Shown here in pieces: positions 10,868 to 22,667 of a stretch of 64,000 nucleotides of DNA (the first letter of the stretch is position 1; every line of letters begins with the position of its first letter). The translations under genes and the position numbers were made by a program. The DNA comes from Lindgomyces ingoldianus. Its lineage: Eukaryota > Ascomycota > Dothideomycetes > Pleosporales > Lindgomycetaceae. The stretch spans positions 706,650 to 770,649 of the forward strand of contig NW_022985168.1 in the NCBI RefSeq assembly GCF_010093535.1, read 5' to 3'. The notes below the pieces were generated by a model. It was not told the origin of the DNA. It was given only the letters and a program-made list of their open reading frames with translations, and searched no databases.

Positions 10868-12847
10868 ATGGGGAACCAGAGCTCATCATCCCGCTCCACC
10901 ACGCCCACGTCGAATCCGCAGTCGCCCAGCGTGACCACATCACATGGCTCCGCGAGGAATGCCATTCTCCCTCACCCCCGCGAGCTGACGCCGGCGTACC
11001 CAGCCCAGGCGAGGAGGCGCGAGTCCATCCAGGCCCTGAGCTTCCACAACAAGGCCCACGCTGCCCCTCCGAGTGCCTCTTTTGAAAGTGCCCCGGCTTC
11101 GCGAGACCGCACCCGCGCACACACCATCGCTGCTGCTGTCTCCAGCACCACCGCCCAAGTCGCCCACCAGCTGCGCGCTGCGACCGAGAGCCTCCAGGAG
11201 AAGTCAGAGAGGCCCGCCCCGGACGACAGAATGGGCAACGAGCAGTCCCGCCAGAAGGGCCAGGTGCAGGGCCAGGTGCAGGGCCAGGGACACGCCCGCG
11301 AGCTCACACCGCCGAAGCCCGCCAAAGCAGCACCACCGCACCTCGCGCCCTCTCCGCAGACAAAGCCCGTCGACGTGCCTACTCTCCCCAAGGACGAGAG
11401 CCATGCCAGTCGGACTGTTGAGAACGAACCGGTGTCCTCGATTGACCCTGCTGACGCCTCGCAAGACTACTTCATCCCGCCCTCCCAGTATAGCCGCCCG
11501 CCCCGCCTGCCGCTGCCCATTGAGGAAGAACCTCACACCCCTGGCTCTCCCATTATCTCCCCGCACGACCTGGTCAGTCCCATCAACCCGGACGACATCG
11601 ACGGCGAGCTGCCGCGGAAGGGCTCGGTGCTAAGTAGCACAACGGCAGAGGACGATGACCTGGGAGACGAGTACCGGGCTGCTACTGGCGATATGCCTTC
11701 CGTCCCAACGCTGATTGAGTGGGAAGGTCCCGGCGAGCGCGTCTACGTCACAGGCACATTTGCTGGATGGAACAGGAAGTACAAGCTCCATCGAAAGTAA
11801 GTTGGGCGTTGTGTTTGCTACATGTTTATGAGCTCCAAATCCTCAGGCCTTGGCCCGGTCGATCATGCAACTGCCCTTCCCAGGATTGTTGCCTGCATCT
11901 ACTCGTGTGGGTGTTTTCATTGAGTCATTCATTGAGACATGCATTGAGACATTCGGGCCTGAGGCCCGTTAACCAGCCTCACTCTTTTCCTCTAGCCTTG
12001 CGTTTCACACGTTCTCTTCTGCTTCGCCTGACCTCGAGGTTACACTGCGCCCTTCACCGCACACTTACTGACATGCATTTTCTACAGCGGTCCGAGCCCG
12101 AAGAAAGATGTCCTCTCTGCCATGGTCAATATCGTGCCAGGCACCCACCATCTCAAATTCATCGTGGATGGTGACATGAAAACTTCGGATAAACTCCCAA
12201 CTGCGGTCGATTACACCAACATCCTGATGAACTACCTTGAGATCTCGGTGGACGATGTCCCGCAACCACCCACGGCCACGTCGGAAGAAGCCAAGAAACC
12301 GGAGCCCGTTCCCGTGCAAGAACTACAACCTCCGCCGGGTATATTTCCTCCGCAGACGCTGCCACCAACCCCAGAAATACTCCCCGTCACGCAGAAACCC
12401 CCAGGGGCGGCACCCCCGAAGCCGAAAGTGCCTACGCAAGTCGCATCCCCGAAGAGATATCATCAATCTATACCACGCTATCTCCTGGATCTCGATGCCC
12501 CAGAAGAGTCTTCGAGGCTAGCACGCGCCAATGCTGTGGCAAGCAATTTGCCTACTCCGCCTACGCTGCCTATGTTCTTGAGTAAGAGCATTTTGAACGG
12601 AACAACCCCGATGAAGGATGATAGTAGTGTGCTGATTATGCCAAACCATACCGTGCTGAATCATTTAGCGACATCGAGTATTAAGGACAATATTTTGGCG
12701 ACTAGCGCGACGACGAGGTATAAGCACAAGGTAAGCTACATTCTGTCGTATTCAGCAATTGGAGAAACGGGATGCTAAGGAGTGGTGTAGTTCCTCACGA
12801 CGATTATGTACAAACCCAAGAACGAAGACCCAGATCGCTTCGACTAG
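10868..12847 (+). CDS. AMPK/SNF1 complex beta subunit (GAL83/SIP2-like)
   Basis: Scaffold and glycogen-binding subunit of the SNF1 energy-sensing kinase. Exons 10868-11796, 12088-12730 and 12791-12847 give 542 residues. The start MGNQSSSS has Gly2 and Ser6, as in an N-myristoylation site, which fits membrane tethering of this subunit. A long disordered Ser/Pro region (about 10-275) follows, with a short duplication, GQVQGQVQGQ. The CBM48 carbohydrate-binding domain starts near PTLIEWEGPGERVYVTGTF (about 280) and spans intron 1 (290 bp). The C-terminal ASC domain begins near IPRYLLDLD (about 438) and ends on the small third exon, TTIMYKPKNEDPDRFD. All three family regions are present and in order. 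Yeast splits this role among three paralogues; filamentous fungi usually have one. Confidence 0.93.
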
Positions 12848-13648
12848 CATCCAATCTAAAAGCTCCATCAACATGATATACGCTTCAAGGTAGACGTACG
12901 ATATATGCGTGAGCGTATACGGGCATCTGGCACAGCGAAGCAAGCAAAAGCAGGAGAATAATGAAATGAATACGACGATATGAACGATCATGATGGGAGG
13001 GACAGGGCATCCTTGGCTGGGCTGGCATTTGCACAGGTATCATTTGTGGCAGGCAGACATAGTAATACCGGCATCCCGTTTTGGGAGTGTCGGGATGGAA
13101 TGAATGGATGATTCTTCCTGTGGTGACGATAACGATGACAATATCGGATCATGCATGGATGGGAAGGTATTACTAGGATGAGTTGGTTTGGGCGGGCTAT
13201 ATAGATTTCCCGCGCTTTTGTCTTGGTAGTCCACTTTGAATGATTCTTGCTTTGATATGTGCGGGAAGGTGGTTTTGGCTACCCTCCTTTTTAATGGGAA
13301 GAATTTGGCTGGGCGTACTTGTTAAAAGCTCTGGCTCTGGCTATGTTCCTGAGCTGCTGCAAAATTAATGGACCAGCGACCGTTCTATTTGTTGCTTTGT
13401 TTCTGCTTGTTGCGGATGAGAGTTCGGTAAGCTAGATATAGTCTCCAATGGGGTAGTAGTTCCAACGGAGCTAATTGCGGGTATATCATGCTTCGCCTCT
13501 TAGGCTTTCCTTAAGCAGCATCCTCCTAACTATGCGTTGTTGAAGTAAAGGCGATCCCTCAACCAGCCAGGAGCGGCAATAGATAAAGTGTCCGGAGTGT
13601 CCGTATAGCGCTGTTCCCTCTGTTTTGGTGAAATTGCCGTCTCTGATC
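12848..13648. other. Tail-to-tail intergenic region
   Basis: 3' flanks of the AMPK beta and KAE1 genes. Short frames only; no repeat or hairpin recognised. Confidence 0.45.
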
Positions 13649-14796
13649 TCATTCCCTCCATCCCACATACACTTCATCCGTCCGAAACCGCTGCGTACAC
13701 GAAGTATCCTCAAACTTCGTCACAACTCCCGTTTCATACTCCAACAGCCCGGCATGCGCAATCATAATCCCGTTATCGATGCAAAACCTCTCGTCAGTTG
13801 CAAACACACTGCCACCCCTATCCCGCGCCATAATCCCCATCATCTGCTGCAATCGCTCGTTCGACCCCACACCACCGACTACTAGAACTTGCGTAGATCC
13901 TACGTGCGCCATCGCGCGCTCTGTAATTTCAACGAGCATCGCAAACACCGTTTCCTGCAGCGAAAAGCATAAATCCTCCCTCGTCACCAGGTCCCCCTCC
14001 TCCGTCCTTAACCTCTTACCCTCATCCAAATCTTCCCCAATGCCTGCAGCAAGCACGTCCGCAGCCGCCAAAATCCCAGAGAAACTCGCATCCATGCCCT
14101 TAACCGTGTACGGCAGATCGACCAAATTCCTCCCGTGTTTGGCGAGCTGCTCAACATTGTAGCCGGGGAACGGGTCATTTGGGATGAGTAGTGTGCGTGC
14201 GAAGCGGTCGATGCAGTTGCCGATGGCAATGTCGAGGGTTTCGCCGAAGATGCGGTAGCGTTGAGACGAATAGGCTATTACTTGGGTGTTGCCGCCGGAG
14301 ACGTAGAGGACGACGGGGTTGAGGGCACGGGTTATGGAGCGGCCCATTTCGATGTCTGGGGGAGGAGTTAGGTAGTGCTTTCTGTGAGTTTAATTGTGTT
14401 GGAAAGGAGAAGGGGAAGGGGAAGGGGAAGAGGAGGCATACGTCCAACACAATGATTAACCCCCACCATCGGCTTCCCCCAAAGCAGCGCCAGTGTCCTT
14501 GCAGCAAGCGCAACACTCTGCAATGGCGCGCCCATCCCCGGTCCTTTGGTGTAACATATCACATCTATATCCTCCACCCGCACTCCTGCTTGTCGGACTG
14601 CTTGTTTTATGAGTCTGACGACCCATGCTCGGTGGTGAAGAGCCGTGTCTTTTGGCAGGAAGCCTTCGCCTGGAGGAGAAACGTAGGTGTGGCGGAGGTT
14701 GGCGAGAATTATGGGGGGTTTGGAGGGGGTGGAGGGGTGAGATATTAGTCCGATGCCGATTTTGTTGGCGCTGCCTTCGAGGCCGAGGGCTATCAT
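13649..14796 (-). CDS. kae1: tRNA N6-threonylcarbamoyladenosine transferase KAE1 (EKC/KEOPS)
   Basis: Catalytic subunit of the KEOPS/EKC complex, which transfers the threonylcarbamoyl group to A37 of ANN-decoding tRNAs. Exons 14796-14442 and 14355-13649 give 353 residues, the usual length for cytosolic Kae1. The start [14 protein letters not shown] is the conserved ASKHA nucleotide-binding opening. The metal-binding histidines are in VNHCVGHIEMGR (about H115 and H119), and the 86-bp intron falls between them, in the codon for H119. [12 protein letters not shown] and [11 protein letters not shown] are the other nucleotide-binding loops, and [13 protein letters not shown] carries the conserved Asp. 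No mitochondrial presequence is visible, so this is the cytosolic/nuclear KAE1 rather than QRI7. It diverges from the SET-domain gene at 15321. Confidence 0.95.
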
Positions 14797-15320
14797 TCTG
14801 GGAAGGTTCTAGGGAGGTCGTGGAGTGGGGTGGCTGGGATAGTGGGGTCCAAAGGAGTCAACGTGTAGCACTGAAATTCAATCGCAAGGAGGTGGAATTT
14901 TAGTGGTGAGAAGCAGGAGTAGCAAACGCCGAAATTAAGTAAAGGGCAACGGCAGCAACGAGAGACGATGTTATAGATATGCCAAGTCCATCAGTTATCG
15001 ATAGCAATCTTCAGGTCCATCCCATAGGGCTGAACTGAAGGATGAGACTAAATTTCCTCAACAAACGCGGCTCTTTCACCGACAATCCAAAACCCCTAGA
15101 CGAACATCTATTGCATTCACGAAAGGTAAACAATCTACCGCTTTCCCCAGCGTGATCAGTACACACCGTGAAGGATTGGCAGTTGTTGCAGGAACCAGCC
15201 AATCACAGCGCCTCTCGGTTCGGATCAGCCTGGAGAATCCCGCTAAAACTCCACGACTATTATTGCTCAGGTGCCATCCTTTCTCCGCCGCTCCCTCCAC
15301 TAACCTTCAAAAATTTCAAG
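14797..15320. promoter_or_regulatory. Divergent promoter, kae1 / SET methyltransferase
   Basis: A 524-bp interval between diverging start codons. Short frames on both strands look non-coding. Two ccaatc pentamer-type sites are visible (about 15196-15202 and, on the other strand, near 15170-15175), but CCAAT boxes are common and their use is untested. Confidence 0.4.
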
Positions 15321-16940
15321 ATGTTGGAGTCCGACGCCCTCAGCTGGAGCTTCATGGCCTGGCTGGCTAGTTCCGGAGCCGAGATCAGTGCGAAAATTCA
15401 GCTTGCTGATTTGAAGGAGAAGCATGCGGGACGGGGAGTGGGTACATGGATGTTTCTTTTCTGCTGCGCACTTGGCGGTCTTTCTCATCCCTAAATGCCA
15501 AGGTCTGTATTTTTGGAGAGTGTAGGCTAATGGAGATTAAGTTGCTCTGCAAGACGTCCAAGAAGAAGAATTCCTCTTCCGCATCCCCCGCTCCCTCATC
15601 CTCTCCGTCGAAAACTCCGACCTCCCTTCCAAAATCCCGTCCGCCTTTGCCGACCTCGATCCCTGGCTCTCCCTCATCCTCGTCATGCTCTACGAGCTCG
15701 AAAAGGGGAAGGAGTCAAAATGGCATGCGTATTTCGACATCCTGCCCAAAGAATTCAATACTCTGATGTTCTGGGAGCCAGATGAGCTGGCGCAGCTGCA
15801 GGCAAGTGCTGTGGTTGGAAAGATCGGGAAGGAAGAGGCGGATAAGGGGTTTGAGGAGAGACTTCTGCCGATTATCGCGGAATATAAAGAAGTTTTGGGT
15901 ATCGACTTTCCGGACAACGAAGCTAATAAGGCGGTCATGCTGAAGCAAATGCACAAGCTAGCTTCCACCATCATGGCATACGCTTTCGACATCGAACCCA
16001 CCGACGCTAGAAAGGAAGTCGATGAAGAGGGCTACATGTCTGAGGAGGAAGATGAAGCTTTACCGAAGGGCATGGTGCCATTGGCTGATATGCTCAATGC
16101 CGACGCAGACAGGAATAATGTGCGACCTTCCCCCAACTCCCTCCACCACGAAACAGCTTATGCTGACGAAGACAGGCCCGCCTCTTTTATGAAGAAAATT
16201 CACTCTCCATGAAAGCCCTCAAATCCATTAAAGCTGGCGAAGAAATCTTCAACGACTACGGCCCGCTCCCCCGATCCGACCTCCTCCGCCGCTATGGCTA
16301 TATCACTGACAACTACGCTAAATACGATGTCGCTGAAATCCCATTTTACACCGCCTCCGCCGTCATGGAGAAAGCCGGTGTTCTGGCCGAAGATCTGAAA
16401 TCCAAAGTACGCACCCTCTCCCCAGCTACCACCTATTTGTAAATCTAACATCTATAGTTTGAATATCTCGAATCTCAAGGCGTTGTCGAAGACGGCTACA
16501 CAATATCCACCAGCTCGCCCTTTGACATCCAGGAAAGCATCGCTCCAGAGCTCATCATCATGATCGAAGCTCTACTCCTACCAGACCATGAATTCGACCG
16601 TATAGCGGATCGAGAAAAGCTTCCGAAACCCGATAAGATCTCGATCAAAGGCGCACAGCTACTTATAGAGATAATAACCACTCACATGAAAGACTATACG
16701 ACCACGCTTGAAGAAGACATTGCTGAGAAGACGGTCGTGCCTTTGACAAGCTCTGATGTGTCCCGCGAAAGACGTTATATGATGGCCAAGTTGGTCCGGA
16801 TTGGCGAAAAGAAGATATTGAGAGATGCTGTGGAGGCGTTGGATCGTCTAATCGAACATCTAGTTGTGCAAAATAAGGTGGGGAAAAAGCCGGGTCATGA
16901 TTCAGCGGGTCCACCAAAAAAGAGGCAGAGGGTCGAGTGA
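15321..16940 (+). CDS. rkm4: SET-domain protein lysine methyltransferase, RKM4/SETD6-like
   Basis: Exons 15321-15441, 15542-16119, 16176-16406 and 16458-16940 give 470 residues. The family (yeast Rkm4, fission yeast Set13, human SETD6) mono-methylates lysines on ribosomal protein L42 or other substrates. The split SET domain is visible. The N-terminal part holds AGRGVVALQDVQEEEFLFRIP. A helical iSET insert follows, and then the core ends in PLADMLNADADRNN and GEEIFNDYGPLP, the asparagine and tyrosine motifs. The classical NH of NHxxxN is replaced by LN, as usual in this subfamily. The helical Rubisco-LSMT-like substrate-binding domain fills the C-terminal half. The protein ends with PPKKRQRVE, a likely nuclear signal. 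Intron joints close the frame exactly. Substrate assignment is by family only. Confidence 0.85.
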
Positions 16941-17417
16941 GTGAACCGAGGAAGCTAAGCGAAACATCTTAAAACCCTACGACAGGGCTGAGCAAAATAC
17001 ACAAGAGGCAAATTAGTCGAGTTAACTGGTATGTTTTCAACTTTTTCAACTTTTTTATTTTGTTGATCGTTTCAGCAACTAATCTACCTAATCCAGCGCC
17101 CTAGGAATATCCAACAGTTTTTATGTGTCGGTATCCAGGCATGCACGTCCTTCCATCCCTTCCACCGTCAATATCTTCCTATTCGTCTTCGAAAATGTCC
17201 CTTTGAGGACCCGTGCACATAGACCAGGCTATTGGCTGGTTTATGCATATGCCCTAGCTCGAGAATCCGGAATCCAACATCGTGCATCATTCCTTGCTCG
17301 ATGAAAACGTACGCATGGGTATAAGTAGTTCATCCTCATGAAGCCAACACTTCTTCCCATCGAATGTAAAAGTTAAAGGTCCGTACTGCAATCCGTTCCC
17401 TGCTCCTTTCAAGTTTC
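16941..17417. other. Tail-to-tail intergenic region
   Basis: 3' flanks of the SET gene and EPL1. A T-rich patch near 17040-17060 could serve 3' end formation. Nothing else seen. Confidence 0.4.
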
Positions 17418-19371
17418 TCAGCCGGCAGCTGATGGAGGTAACAAATGTCCAGAGGCAGATCGGTTATGGTTCTCAATGGCCCTTCGGCTCTGTGCTACGG
17501 CCTGAGCATGCTGTTTTTCGCCCTGTCGCTCGATCATGATTCGGTATCGGATATGAAGATTATCGGTCCAATCCACTGGATAGATCTGCTCGTCCTCACT
17601 ACTATCACCCGAGTACTTGAATCGATCTGCGACTCTCTCGGCGACGGCATCCAACTTAGCACGTTTCACACCTCGACGATCAATCATCACACGTCCTCCA
17701 CGGCCCATACGACGGCGGTACCGACGCTGGTCGTCTTCATCTGGCGGCGTGCCGTATCGGATTCGAGCGCTTCCTCGTGTTTCTACCACCTTGTTCGTTT
17801 GATCAACGTCCATGGCGTCTCCAACGGGGTCAGATGATTCAGATGCCGGCGGTGTCGGCAGCTGGGAACTGGTGAAGACAGGCCGGAAATCTGGTTTGGC
17901 TGCTTGTTCCAAAGGAGGTGTAATTGGACGCCATGTCGCATCAACCCACCCAACGTTCCATTTCTGGTGTTTCATCAGATTCTCCTCGATGAAACCTTCA
18001 ATCGCCTCTGCACGTTTGGCCTGCTGTTCTTCAAGGTAATGGAGATCAGAATCGAAAAGACGACCATCTGGACGAGCAAGCTGATGAGTCTTAGGCAAAC
18101 CGGGAATACCCCTTTGTGGCACGCCAGGAACATCGACCTTCTTTGGCTTGGGAGCGGGCTGTAGTCGAGTGAGTAAGCCGAAAGGATAACTTTTTGATGT
18201 CTTACTGACCTTTTGATTGATGAGGAGCTCTTCATCGTCTCCTTTGATGCCAAGCTTCCTCTTAATCTCCTTGACCGCAGTCCGCTGCTCGAAGATCTGC
18301 CTGTCCATGGCAAGTTGCTGGCGTGTGACAATTTCTCTTTTCTTTACTTCTGCCATCAAAAATCGTGCAGACTCCAAATCGGTCCTCAGCTTCTTGATCT
18401 TCTCCGTCACCTGCGCATCTCTTCCACGAGTCTTCCGGACCTGCCGTACCTCGCGACGTCGGAAGCACACGTATGGATCTGATTCATCGGTTTCTAGATT
18501 TGTCTCGAATTTCAAATTCGGGATCAAGGCACGGTTTCCTTGCAGTAAACGTTGGTTCTTCCAGTGGTTGTATATGTCTTTTGCAAATCGCCGCGCAGGC
18601 TCACTGATTGTCTCATCGAATTCAGCTTCGAGGTCTTCAAATGGCAAGACTGGTGGATTGTCCACGGAGGCATAGGGCTGCTTTTGTTGAGATTGCTCCT
18701 CGAAAAAGTTCATCACCTCCTCGAACTCATCTTCGGAGCAATGCACGCCTTTACCTTTCTTTTGGTTGAAGGACTTCAGATAAGTGACATCCTCATCATT
18801 CATACAATACGGACATCCTATCATGTCTTCGACGGTGGACGAAAACCGGATGTAGGTTGCAGGCTGCGTGAAGTGTCTTGGATAGACATCTTCATATTGC
18901 AGCTTGCTTGCGACGGCATCAGGTGTTGGAATGTACAGTTGTGCTACACCGCTGCCAGATGCAGCTGCTTGTGCTGCAGATATTACGGCTTGCAGATGGT
19001 GCTCCTATTAACATTGTTATCAGGATGCAAGAGTATGGCATTAGCAAAAGGTAGGTTTGAGATTTATGATATTTCGCTAGGACAGGGACTTTTGCCGTAT
19101 CCTGTCCTGGTGAAATGCCGTTTATGGCTGCGCCACCTCGTATGCGTGGATGTGAAGGGAAATGAAGCAACGACAAAAGTGGCTTAGCGCAGTGGAAGGG
19201 GCGACTTACGATTTCCTCTCCTTTTTCCACGCCAGTTTCGACTTTAGGAATGTGCCGCGTCGCATCGTCGTCGGGAAGCTTCTCGACCTCATGTTCGCGT
19301 AACACAGGTAAGTTCTGCTTCGTAGATAGCTTGCGCTGGCGAAAGCGTTGGCCGGTGACTCGTTGCGTCAT
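17418..19371 (-). CDS. epl1: Enhancer of polycomb-like protein 1, NuA4 acetyltransferase subunit
   Basis: Epl1 bridges Esa1, Yng2 and Eaf6 to the nucleosome in NuA4/Piccolo. Exons 19371-19210, 19004-18210 and 18158-17418 give 565 residues. The N-terminal EPc-A domain is clear: a basic start (QRFRQRKLSTKQNLPVLRE), then LYIPTPDAVASKLQYEDVYP and a short Cys pair, GCPYCMNDED. A coiled coil (about residues 225-285, EKIKKLRTDLESARFLMAEV) precedes the Pro-rich linker. The C-terminal third holds GGRVMIDRRG and polar low-complexity sequence. The proposed second intron (18209-18159) is 51 bp, has GTCAGT and CAG ends, and contains no in-frame stop. The protein would therefore be 582 residues if it is retained. 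The head-to-head interval to the Zn2Cys6 gene is 2 kb. Confidence 0.9.
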
Positions 19372-21370
19372 GATGCGCTATCGTGATGGTGTTGTTTGTC
19401 GTGAGAAAAAATGTCGCTAGGGCAGGCAGCAGCAGTGACGGCGGGTAGATGTGGGAATGGGCAGCGTAAGGCGTGGTACGTGGCCCGGGGGCCCTTTCGC
19501 CGCGGCCCAGTGCGACAGCGAACGGCGAACCTTCGCAGCGGCGTTTTCGACGCAAAATTCGTCGCAATATTCGTGAATAGGGTATCAAAAGATAGCGCTT
19601 TGATGGAGCATCGAGAAAATCGCCTCGCCGATGATTTTCTGATGGTTGTGGTGGAGTTTTCTGATGGAAAAGGTTGCTGGGGCGAGGAGCGACTTGTTGG
19701 GGTGTGAAGGGAACCTTGGAAGAGGGCGCGCTGCGTTGTAGGCCCGCACTTTTTCCTCGGGCAGCCCGGTCCGGTGATTGGCCACCTTGGACCCCAGCTG
19801 GATAAGGGAAATCAAGGAATGCACAATTCTTGTGGATGATAATGGTGAAAAGAGTGAGATGGAAGTGAATATGCAGGCATCGCTGTATCGCAAGGTAATT
19901 TTCTTATTGTCGCGGAGCAGAGTAGATAGCAGAGGAAGCCCTGTTTGCTCTTCCCATCGTCATTCATTGTGCTGATGCCTCAGAACGCTTCTATTTGTGC
20001 AAAGTGAAAGGTATTGGTTGGCGGAGGGACAAATAATGTTCGTGAATTAGCCGTCGCACAGCGAATGAGACGTGAGGATTTTTGACGACAATCCAATTAC
20101 ATGCCGCACCGGTCATGTTTTTGGTTTCAAGAAAGCGGCGAAGGATTCGTACCACGAACTTGCAGTTGCGATTTGTTTTCCTGCACCTTCATGACAACAT
20201 CGATGTGACGCGTCAGAATCACATCGCGAAAGGCATCCGTATGAGAACAAGTAAGCCCCTTTCAATGGGTTCGGTGACTTGTGCCAGCCCTCACCTTAAT
20301 GTCTCCGAGTTACTTCACGCCTGTGTTCGACTTCTTTATCGCTACTACCGTTCTTTTCCAAAAAAAAAAAAAAAGTGTTCAGTTCTCGCGGAGTGTAGAT
20401 GTTCCCACCTCCGCCTTCTGAGGTCCTTTTTTTTTATAGATTTGCTTTGTAATTAATACCCACGGCAGTTATGTCTTAGACAACCTTGCACGCCTTATAT
20501 GCAGCAAGGAGTCCTCACCGATAATTTCTTCATGTCGACATGTCACACTTGGCTCTCCATACATATCCTTGGTGCCAAGGATATCAATCTGTGGTTGTTT
20601 GGCTGCAAGCAACCGGCGAAAGGAATATCTTCCGTTTCACAGTAGTGCTCACCATGGCATAGTGACATGCCTCGAATGGTAACCTAACGCGCTTGGTGTT
20701 ATGGATTACCTCGATACTGCACCACGCCGATTGCGCCTCCACCACCTCCATGCCCTCCACCAAGGTGCAGAAGGCTTGAGACAATTGTCGCATCTTTCGC
20801 GTCCACTGCTGCGCTCATCACCTTTTTCTCGATGTCTCTCGGTCCTGTGGTTCGCAGAAGATCCACGGATTTAAGAAACACAGCGGGCCGGGAGCTTCGC
20901 TTGAGTCGAGGATTAATAATGCGCACCGATGCAGCAAGTAGATCTCAAACTCAGAAAGGAGAGCGTGGATCTCCAAACGTCCAGGTTTATCGACAACTCA
21001 TGATCGCTTCTGTGCGCCGCATCTGTGCCAAATATTAGACTTCACATCTGACTGGTGGATGCGTGTGGCCTAGCCCACATCCTAGCCTCTCATGGGACAT
21101 AGAGCTAGTCCCAATCTCAGCCCTACGGATGACTACTTACATAAGGCTAGTAGGTTTCCTCATCTTCAACCTCAATTCTCATCGTCGCGCATCTTCCCCT
21201 CGTGAGTGCGGTCGGCCGATGTTGGGGTCTCACCCACGTTAGCGGGCCTAAAGTTTTCTGACCAGTACTTTGTTACCATGCTCCCTCAACTCTAGCTTAG
21301 GGTCAGCAATTTAAAACGTTTCTTTCGCCCCGTGTAGGATCTCCCGTGTCAATAAATCGTCGGCAGGGCT
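19372..21370. promoter_or_regulatory. Long divergent intergenic region, epl1 / Zn2Cys6 regulator
   Basis: About 2 kb between divergent genes. It holds a run of about 15 A near 20362-20376 and a run of eight T near 20429. Short frames on both strands (for example 20926-20699 minus, with a Gly/His-rich tract) lack any family likeness. I see no tandem repeats. Confidence 0.4.
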
Positions 21371-22667
21371 ATGTCGTCTGAATCCAAAGGTATCTCACCC
21401 TTCTCGCTGTTTGCTTGGCCCCGAGCTGACGTTGGACAGTGTACAAGAAGCGGCCGCACCGGAAGGTGAAGAGCGGGTGTGCTACCTGCAAGCGTCGGAA
21501 GATAAAAGTAGGCTCCGATCATCTGTTCCCTGACATGAAGGCAGGCTTAAAGAGTCGAGTCTGACGCTCCTGCAGTGTGACGAGGAGAAGCCACAGTGTT
21601 CAAATTGTGTTCGATACTCAGCCGATTGTGTCTACCCCTCACCCCCCTCGTCAGATTACATTCGAGATCAGGCTTCAACTTCAACATCAAACACACCTCC
21701 TCTAGTCCAAACACCTGAGAGTTTAGTTGAAGAGCCTCCTGTGCCTCAGTGTCCTCCTGGGTCTCACGACTTACCCCTCCGCGATTTGTCTCTACTTCAC
21801 CAGTGGACCATCTCGACCTGCTATGGCTTTGGTGACAACTTTCCAGGAGATGCGGAGCCCTGGCAAGTCGATGTGCCTAAGCTTGGGCAGCAGTTCTCTT
21901 TCCTCATGAGAGGGATCCTTGCGGTGTCGGCCCTCCACTTAGCTCGGCTATCGACAGACCACACGGTGAAAATGAGATACATCCAGCTAGCAGCCTATCA
22001 TCAAGATCTTGCGCTCCCCGAGTATAGGAATGCGATTACGAACGTTTCTGAAAAGAATGTCCACGCTATCCTCGCCTTCTCCGCATTAACAACTGTCTAC
22101 TCATTCGCAGCCCCGAAGGATGCCGGCTCCCTTTTCGCTGACGGGGCTCCGGAGTGGGTCTTCCTACATCGAGGCGTTGGCGACATACCTCCTTCATGGC
22201 AGGGTTGGATCGATAATGGACCGATGGATCAACAAATGCACCGTCGCAGAGTTCAACCTGTCGAATACACTTTAAACCCGGAAGACTATCGACTCGTCGG
22301 TCTTCACGGGTTCCTCACCAACCTCCCTGCAGAAGAGCAAATCGAAGGGGTTCACTACGATAATGCACTTCATTGGCTTCGGCAGGCCTTTGCTCTCACA
22401 TATTCTCCTGAAAGTAGGATAGGTCCGAAGTATGGGGTTCTCTTCTGGGTCGAGAAGGTGGACCAAGGATACCTCGAGCTATTGGGATTGCAGAGACCTC
22501 GCGCTCTTATCCTGCTAGCACACTGCTGCGTCTTGTTGAAGAGGGCATCCGGCTTTTGGTACTTAGACGGGTTTGCGGAACATGTCCTTAAAGAGATGAA
22601 GCCGTGTCTGGCGGACGAATTCCTCCCTTGGATTGAGTGGCCTTTACAGGCCTGTGGTTTGTCCTGA
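21371..22667 (+). CDS. Zn(II)2Cys6 transcription factor, UPC2-like subgroup
   Basis: Exons 21371-21389, 21440-21507 and 21576-22667 give 392 residues. The binuclear zinc cluster reads CATCKRRKIKCDEEKPQC followed by SNC and VRYSADC, i.e. six cysteines spaced 2-6-6-2-6. It is preceded by the basic HRKVKSG typical of the UPC2/sterol-uptake-control type. Intron 2 interrupts the cluster between IK and CD, a position often seen in this group. After a Ser/Thr/Pro linker (about 60-95) comes the helical fungal regulatory domain with LLHQWTISTCYGFG and ILAVSALHLARL. The domain ends at WIEWPLQACGLS, the normal end for short members of the group. The target genes are unknown. The patatin gene downstream on the same strand is 1.3 kb away, so co-regulation is only a possibility. 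Confidence 0.88.

Noticed and set aside
11073..11633. 186-residue frame inside the AMPK beta first exon
   Set aside because: Alternate-frame shadow of a Ser/Pro-rich coding region; Arg/Ser/Pro-rich as expected for a +1 frame.
20341..20440. Poly-A and poly-T tracts as a possible retroposon tail
   Set aside because: No upstream coding relic, no target-site duplication visible; simple homopolymers are common in fungal intergenic DNA.
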